This document shows positions 59,435 through 64,000 of a stretch of 64,000 nucleotides of DNA, piece after piece (position 1 is the first letter of the stretch; every line of letters starts with the position of its first letter). The position numbers were made by a program, and so were the translations under genes. The DNA comes from Methylotenera sp. (GTDB lineage Bacteria; Pseudomonadota; Gammaproteobacteria; Burkholderiales; Methylophilaceae). The stretch covers positions 1-64,000 of the forward strand of contig JAUSAG010000033.1 in assembly GCA_030652995.1 (NCBI GenBank), in the 5' to 3' direction. Below the pieces are notes generated by a model. It had not been told where the DNA came from and ran no database searches. It was given only the letters and a program-made list of their open reading frames with translations.

Positions 59435-60820
59435 TTAAATACGCTCAAATAACGCTATCGATTCCACATGTGCGGTATGCGGGAACATATTGATCACCCC
59501 TGCGGCCTTTAAAAGGTAACCTTTTTCATTCACCAATACCCCAGCATCGCGCGCTAAGGTTGCAGGGTTGCACGATACATACACAATCCGCTGCGGACTA
59601 TTGCTATTGTCTAGTGATTTAATCAACTCGAATGCACCATCACGCGGCGGGTCCACCAGCCATTTATCAAAAACACCTAAGTTTGTTAGCGCGTCTGGTG
59701 TCATTTTAAATAAATCAGCTACGCCAAACTTCACATGACTAATGTCATTCAGTTGTGCGCTTTCATTGGCGCGATCAACCAGATTAGCCAAGCCTTCTAA
59801 GCCCAGCACTTGTGCGCCGCTGCGCGCGATGGGTAACGTAAAATTGCCTATGCCACAAAAAAAGTCAGCTATATTCTCATGGGCTTGCGGTGCTAACAAC
59901 TGCATGGCACGGCGGATCATCACCTGATTGATTTGGGGGTTTACTTGCGTAAACTCATTGGGTTTAAATGGATAAGTTAAACCAAACTCTGGCAGGCTGT
60001 ATTGCAATTGTGCGCCGTCAAGTGGGTAAAATGGCTTTATGGTATCCGGCCCTTTGGTTTGCGTCCAAATTTGCACTGCGTGATCATCAGCAAAGGCTTT
60101 AAGCAACACCTCATCTTCTGGCATAAGGGCTGCCATAATGCGCAAAATCAACACAATCACGGGCTTGGCATTACCTTCAACGGGTTCACTCTCGTTATTG
60201 GCTTCGCCAACAGCTAACTCAATTTGAGGTAATTTATCGCGTATGCTAAGTTGCACAATCATATTTTGCAAAGGCTCAATCAGTGCAGAGACTTCTGGTA
60301 CCAACACCTCACAGCTATTCATCACCGCCACATAGCGTGTGGCTTTTTCATTAAAGCCCACCAGTACGCGCTGTTTTTTATCCACATACTTCACACTTAA
60401 GCGCGCTTTGTGGCGGTAACCCCAAGTAGGGCCATACAGCGGTGGTAACATGTTTTCAGCTTTAACTTTGCCAATATGCCATAAATCATTTTCAAGTAAA
60501 CGCTGCTTGGCGGCCACCTGTGCGGCAAAATCTAAATGTTGTAGCTTACAGCCGCCGCACAAACCAAAGTGCGGGCATTTTGGCGTCACGCGTTGATTTG
60601 ACTGCTTTAACACCTCAACCACATTAGCTACTTCATAACTCGGTTTAATACGAATTGATTGAAAGGTGACTTTTTCATTAGGTAGCGCGCCATCAACAAA
60701 AATAGTTTTGCCTTCTACATGGGCAACGCCCCGCCCTTCTTGGTCTAGCGACTCAATGGTGGCGTGTTTAATTTCGGGAACGACTGGCGTTTGATTGCGA
60801 TTTCTAGAGCGACGTGCCAT
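59435..60820 (-). CDS. rlmD: 23S rRNA (uracil(1939)-C(5))-methyltransferase RlmD
   Basis: RlmD methylates U1939 of 23S rRNA using SAM and a [4Fe-4S] cluster. The 461-residue protein has an N-terminal TRAM domain (about 15-75), the cluster motif [15 protein letters not shown] with a further upstream/downstream Cys, SAM motif [14 protein letters not shown] and the catalytic Cys in [14 protein letters not shown]. The start ATG 60820 gives the basic [16 protein letters not shown] leader. Confidence 0.93.
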   Translation of the reverse strand: MARRSRNRNQTPVVPEIKHATIESLDQEGRGVAHVEGKTIFVDGALPNEKVTFQSIRIKPSYEVANVVEVLKQSNQRVTPKCPHFGLCGGCKLQHLDFAAQVAAKQRLLENDLWHIGKVKAENMLPPLYGPTWGYRHKARLSVKYVDKKQRVLVGFNEKATRYVAVMNSCEVLVPEVSALIEPLQNMIVQLSIRDKLPQIELAVGEANNESEPVEGNAKPVIVLILRIMAALMPEDEVLLKAFADDHAVQIWTQTKGPDTIKPFYPLDGAQLQYSLPEFGLTYPFKPNEFTQVNPQINQVMIRRAMQLLAPQAHENIADFFCGIGNFTLPIARSGAQVLGLEGLANLVDRANESAQLNDISHVKFGVADLFKMTPDALTNLGVFDKWLVDPPRDGAFELIKSLDNSNSPQRIVYVSCNPATLARDAGVLVNEKGYLLKAAGVINMFPHTAHVESIALFERI

Positions 60821-60906
60821 GTAAAAACCTGTGTTTCAAAGAGAGGTGTGATTTTAACGCATTATCTAACAGAAATATTTTGCAACTTTATGTAGGCGCG
60901 CAATTT

Positions 60907-61040
60907 TTAGCAACACTTGCCAGTTTACTGGCTTAGTTGCTGGTTATCAGTTTGCCCTGATTAGCAACACTTGCCAGTTTACTGACTTAGTGTTGGTTAT
61001 CAGTTTATTCTTAGTGTTGATTATCAGCTTGCCCTAATTA
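60907..61040. repeat. tandem repeat of about 50 bp, 2.6 copies
   Basis: The unit starts TTAGCAACACTTGCCAGTTT and repeats at 60961; a third partial copy (TTAGTGTTGATTATCAGCTT) begins near 61011. Sequence divergence is small. It sits in the rlmD-exonuclease spacer with no coding sequence. Internal complementarity (ACTTGCCAG/CTGGTTATC-type) could fold into hairpins. Confidence 0.7.
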
Positions 61041-61057
61041 CGCGACCACATAATGGA

Positions 61058-61837
61058 TTAAAGCGTTCTCCAAGCCGCTAAAAACTCTGACCAATGCGGG
61101 GCTTCATAGTTGGTAAGCGTATCACGTACTAAATTAATTTCCGCCTCATAAGCCGCTGGCGTTAAATGCCCGCGCATCAACTGAAAGCGTAAAAACACAA
61201 GGTGAGTATTGGCAACATCCGTTTCACAGTAATTACGAATATCTTCAATGCCACCTGCTTTGTAGGCATCCCACACTTTACTGCCATCCATACCAAGCTT
61301 GCCCGGAAAGCCACATAATTTTGCCAAATCATCTAGCGGCGCATTGGCACGAGGATTGAACATCGCCATTACGTCCATTAAATCTAAATGGCGAGTGTGA
61401 TAACGGCTAATGTAATTATTCCACTTGAATTCTTTGTCATCCTCGCCTAAGTCCCAATAACGACTGGCGTTAATGCCATGGATTAAGCCACGATAATGCA
61501 ACACCGGTAAATCAAAACCGCCGCCATTCCATGAAATAATTTGTGGGGTGTATTTCTCAATGCCATCAAAAAAACGCTGAATAATTTCAGCTTCAGATGA
61601 GTCCGCATCGCCTAATGTCCACACTTTGAAGTTTTCACCTTCACGCAAAGCACAGGATATAGCGCAAATCCGGTGCTGATGCAGTGGCAAAAAGTCACTG
61701 CCGTTGTGTTGACGACGTTGATGCAGGGCAATATTGGCAACATCCTCAGCACAAAGCTCTAAAGGTAAATCCAATAATTTACGCAAACCATCCGTATCGG
61801 GGATGGTTTCGATGTCAAATACTAGGGTAGGGGTCAT
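61058..61837 (-). CDS. PolB-like 3'-5' exonuclease (DEDDy) protein
   Basis: The 259-residue protein has the exonuclease Exo I motif TLVFDIETIPDTDG at the N-terminus, an ExoII-type SWNGGGFDLPVLHYRG and ExoIII-type YCETDVANTHLVFLRF, with no polymerase domain. It matches the predicted 3'-5' exonuclease family related to DNA polymerase B (PF10108-like). Its role is unknown but is presumed to be in nucleic-acid processing. Confidence 0.85.
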   Translation of the reverse strand: MTPTLVFDIETIPDTDGLRKLLDLPLELCAEDVANIALHQRRQHNGSDFLPLHQHRICAISCALREGENFKVWTLGDADSSEAEIIQRFFDGIEKYTPQIISWNGGGFDLPVLHYRGLIHGINASRYWDLGEDDKEFKWNNYISRYHTRHLDLMDVMAMFNPRANAPLDDLAKLCGFPGKLGMDGSKVWDAYKAGGIEDIRNYCETDVANTHLVFLRFQLMRGHLTPAAYEAEINLVRDTLTNYEAPHWSEFLAAWRTL

Positions 61838-61861
61838 GTGGTATAAATGCCATAAAAATTA

Positions 61862-61980
61862 CTTAGAGATTCACAGAACAAGTGTCATTTCGAGCAAAGC
61901 GAGAAATCCAACCATTTGATTTAAAAAGATTCCTCTCTGCGTTCGGAATGACATAGGTGACTTATTCCGTGAGTCCTTAG
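61862..61980. repeat. 119-bp inverted-repeat element of the GTCATTTCG family
   Basis: The outer ends (CTTAGAGATTCACAGAACAA and the complement of CTTATTCCGTGAGTCCTTAG) pair imperfectly. The inner ends GTCATTTCGAGCAAAGCGAG and GATTCCTCTCTGCGTTCGGA pair better. It shares the ATTTCG...GAAATC/GGAATGAC core with the 173-bp repeats. Confidence 0.6.
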
Positions 61981-62001
61981 AGGTGCCTTTAATATCCGGT
62001 C

Positions 62002-62421
62002 TTATTTCTTCACCCAACCACCAGCACTTTGCACCCACCAACCCACTTGCGCTTTATCTATCCAGCGGCCTGCAAATGTACTTTGGATTTCCGCTTGCCA
62101 CTCAGGGTGGCCATTGGCGGTAGCGATTTCTTTATATAGCTTGTTACGATCTGCATTTTCTGCAGTCACAGCGCTATTTAAACCGCCACGATCTTTCAGC
62201 GGAACAGCATTCGCATCACGTACCGCAATCAAACCGTCTTTTGTTAAACCAATCGCGCCACTGGCATAGTGCGCAGCCAATTGCCCATGGCGTGCTTGCA
62301 TGCTATTTTTAATAGCCGAAATAGCTGGGGTGTTAACTTCCAAATCTGCTGCCGCAGCTACAAATTGACTAGTAAAAAAAGTACTCAATAGCAGCACTAA
62401 ACTGAATAATATCTTCTTCAT
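62002..62421 (-). CDS. ydbL: YdbL-like DUF1318 protein
   Basis: From ATG 62421 the precursor is 139 residues with a signal peptide (about 1-22, MKKILFSLVLLLS to VAAAA) and a DUF1318 region containing GLTKDGLIAVRDANAVPLKD and ENADRNKLYKEIA. GGAATC precedes the start closely. The upstream open frame to 62499 is not supported. It is the last gene of a ynbE-ydbL-ydbH group. It should be periplasmic. Confidence 0.88.
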   Translation of the reverse strand: MKKILFSLVLLLSTFFTSQFVAAAADLEVNTPAISAIKNSMQARHGQLAAHYASGAIGLTKDGLIAVRDANAVPLKDRGGLNSAVTAENADRNKLYKEIATANGHPEWQAEIQSTFAGRWIDKAQVGWWVQSAGGWVKK

Positions 62422-62443
62422 TTCGATTCCTTTATCTAGGGGA

Positions 62444-62632
62444 TTATTTTGCTGGTGTGGCTGGTTCAACACTGTTGACATTAGGCTTCTCAGCACCATT
62501 TTTTAATTGCCAGACATCATCAATGATTTTATCTGCAGCTTTTTCTGCAGCAGCTGCAGGAAAATAAATATTGATGGTGACACATGCAGGTAAAGCACAT
62601 GCTAGTGTCATACCAATCATCCAATTTTTCAT
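62444..62632 (-). CDS. ynbE: YnbE-like small lipoprotein
   Basis: The 62-residue protein has a lipobox LPAC (Cys17) after MKNWMIGMTLACALPACV, and then the conserved VTINIYFPAAAAEKAADKI segment of YnbE. The mature part is a short outer-membrane lipoprotein. In E. coli it works with YdbH in envelope lipid transport. It is 36 bp from ydbH and 22 bp from ydbL. Confidence 0.9.
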   Translation of the reverse strand: MKNWMIGMTLACALPACVTINIYFPAAAAEKAADKIIDDVWQLKNGAEKPNVNSVEPATPAK

Positions 62633-62668
62633 GTTCCATCCTTTGACTTAAAGTATTTTAAAGTTTAG

Positions 62669-64000
62669 TTACTTAATGATTGCCTTGCTGTTGCCGTCCG
62701 TCACACGCTTAATGCGCGCCAACAACTCACTCCAACCCACAGTTCGATTGTACCCCATCACAGTAATAGCAGGGATGCCACTGCCTTTAACGATTACATA
62801 CCCATGTGGCGTTGACTCAATACCGCCCATTTCACAAATATCATTACGCAATTGGCAGCTTAAGCCCATTTTTCCATAATTAAATTGCTCAAAAAACCGT
62901 AAAAAACTACGCTGCACCGCTGCTGCCGCACCGCCGCCACCTAACGCTGAAATGTTTTCTACCGCGCGTTGTGATATTTTTTTAGGATACTTGCCAGGGC
63001 TGCTCTGCACCATGGCATCAAACCGTACCGGCGTCCAGTTTTGCAGTTCTAAACCTTCAATATCACCATCCAGCTTACCTTCAATCGCACCAAATGAAAA
63101 TGTACGGGTTAAATCACCTAAATCCAAGTTTCTTAAAGCAATATCCGCATTAAGTTTAGGTGCAATACCAAGCGGGGATTGTATACGGAGCTGGGTGACT
63201 GTTACCGACCCATTAAACACATGAAGCACTACACTACCATCTGTGGTTAGCATACCTGCACTATAAGTAACCAGAGGAATTTCAGCCGAAGCTTTACCCT
63301 GCATTTTTGGCAAGTTAAGCTGTGTACTAAAATCCGCCATCGAAATGGGTTCTAACTTGGCACTCAAGTGCCAATACCATTGACCGCCAATGCGCGCGGC
63401 TGAAATATCGGACAAACGTAGTGCACCATCTAAAATTGGCAACCGAACATTAGGTGATATGAGCGAATAACGATTCACTTCGGCTTGTATATTGGTTTTA
63501 CCCAACGGTAAATTAAGCAACTCCCCGCTCTCGTAGTTCAAACTCACATTTTTGGGGCTATCAAAGCTCCACGGAAAGTTAGCATTGAGTTTATATAACG
63601 CAAACTTTTGATTTCTATCAGCGAGATCAACATCTTTCAGGCGCAATTCAAATAATTTTAGTTCTGAATTTATCATTTGCAATGACAGTGTTGCCTTACC
63701 TTCTATCTCAACATCATTAAATGCGGTTTTCTGTAATAGAGGTTTAAATAACAAAGGATAAGCGGTGTTTAAATTTAAATCGGGTAAGTTGGCATTTAAA
63801 TTTATCAGCTTAAAATCAGTAAGTTGCACCTGCCCGCCTGCAACAAGTTCACCCACGCTTTTAATTTTTAGTTGCGCGGTTTTAACTGTTAGTACATCAC
63901 CCTCAAAGCTTCCATTCGCTACCAGCGTATGTCCACCATTGGCCAAATAAAACGGCTGCCAAAACACTTCGCCCAATTGCCAATCCAGCGCGGTATTCCA
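62669..64000 (-). CDS. ydbH: YdbH-like intermembrane lipid-bridge protein, N-terminus beyond the window
   Basis: At least 443 residues of the C-terminal part are visible, and the frame continues past the window edge (64,000). The beta-rich sequence with a repeated pattern ends LARIKRVTDGNSKAIIK. The C-terminal DUF2125/DctA-YdbH-like region includes FDAMVQSSPGKYPKKISQRA and GSGIPAITVMGYNRTVGWSE. YdbH is an AsmA-like protein that forms a bridge for phospholipid transport between inner and outer membranes. It is followed by ynbE and ydbL as in enterics. Confidence 0.85.
   Translation of the reverse strand, partial: WNTALDWQLGEVFWQPFYLANGGHTLVANGSFEGDVLTVKTAQLKIKSVGELVAGGQVQLTDFKLINLNANLPDLNLNTAYPLLFKPLLQKTAFNDVEIEGKATLSLQMINSELKLFELRLKDVDLADRNQKFALYKLNANFPWSFDSPKNVSLNYESGELLNLPLGKTNIQAEVNRYSLISPNVRLPILDGALRLSDISAARIGGQWYWHLSAKLEPISMADFSTQLNLPKMQGKASAEIPLVTYSAGMLTTDGSVVLHVFNGSVTVTQLRIQSPLGIAPKLNADIALRNLDLGDLTRTFSFGAIEGKLDGDIEGLELQNWTPVRFDAMVQSSPGKYPKKISQRAVENISALGGGGAAAAVQRSFLRFFEQFNYGKMGLSCQLRNDICEMGGIESTPHGYVIVKGSGIPAITVMGYNRTVGWSELLARIKRVTDGNSKAIIK

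Noticed and set aside
59176-59448. A 90-residue open frame overlapping the ompW promoter
   Set aside because: It covers the FNR site and -10 region, has no recognisable domain and ends inside ompW's start.

Overview
The window looks like chromosome of a motile, Gram-negative betaproteobacterium. The evidence is the fliF-to-fliR operon, an ilvIHC-psd block, OmpW, a PilA-type pilin, and RppH. The mixture is compatible with Methylophilaceae or relatives, but that placement is an inference from gene content and style, not a measured phylogeny. No rRNA, tRNA or CRISPR array was seen.

Region 1 (about 250-18,450) is a flagellar locus. A long minus-strand operon runs fliF-fliG-fliH-fliI-fliJ-fliK-fliL-fliM-fliN-fliO-fliP-fliQ-fliR (11,509 down to 253), with fliE divergent at 11,736. 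A second minus-strand group holds fliD, fliS, fliT, a FliK-like protein and a stand-alone FlhB C-domain protein. Then come flaG and fliC, each with a textbook sigma-28 promoter. Together they encode the export gate, C-ring, export ATPase complex, MS-ring, filament cap, chaperones and filament.

Region 2 (about 18,800-37,950) is a surface or flagellin glycosylation island directly upstream of fliC, all on the minus strand and visibly more AT-rich in its middle. It carries two SPINDLY/OGT-like glycosyltransferases, one inside a 1693-residue four-module protein. It also carries FdtA/FdtB/FdtC-type genes for a dTDP-3-acetamido-3,6-dideoxyhexose and several methyltransferases. A further tight group holds two LicC-like nucleotidyltransferases, a ParB/SerK-fold protein, a DUF711 protein, an Asp/Glu-racemase-like protein and a 1021-residue fusion of GT61, CDP-glycerol-phosphotransferase-like and methyltransferase domains. 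The most interesting reading is that this group makes a CDP-activated phospho-amino acid (or similar small molecule) and attaches it by a phosphodiester to the flagellin glycan. This would be analogous to, but built differently from, the Clostridioides difficile type A flagellin modification.

Region 3 (about 38,180-54,400) is mostly housekeeping: a NarL-type response regulator and sensor kinase, Fur-box-preceded feoA-feoB, glnB, nadE, an ankyrin-repeat protein, sucCD, serB, ilvI-ilvH-ilvC, psd and rppH. Two near-identical 173-bp palindromic elements flank the kinase plus feoA.

Region 4 (about 54,500-64,000) holds a beta-propeller lipoprotein, an SRPBCC protein and a type IV pilin with a perfect-spacing sigma-54 promoter. 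A decayed IS110-family transposase sits between REP-like repeats, followed by ompW with a class II FNR-type promoter, rlmD and a PolB-like exonuclease. The window ends in a ydbL-ynbE-ydbH-type operon cut by its edge.
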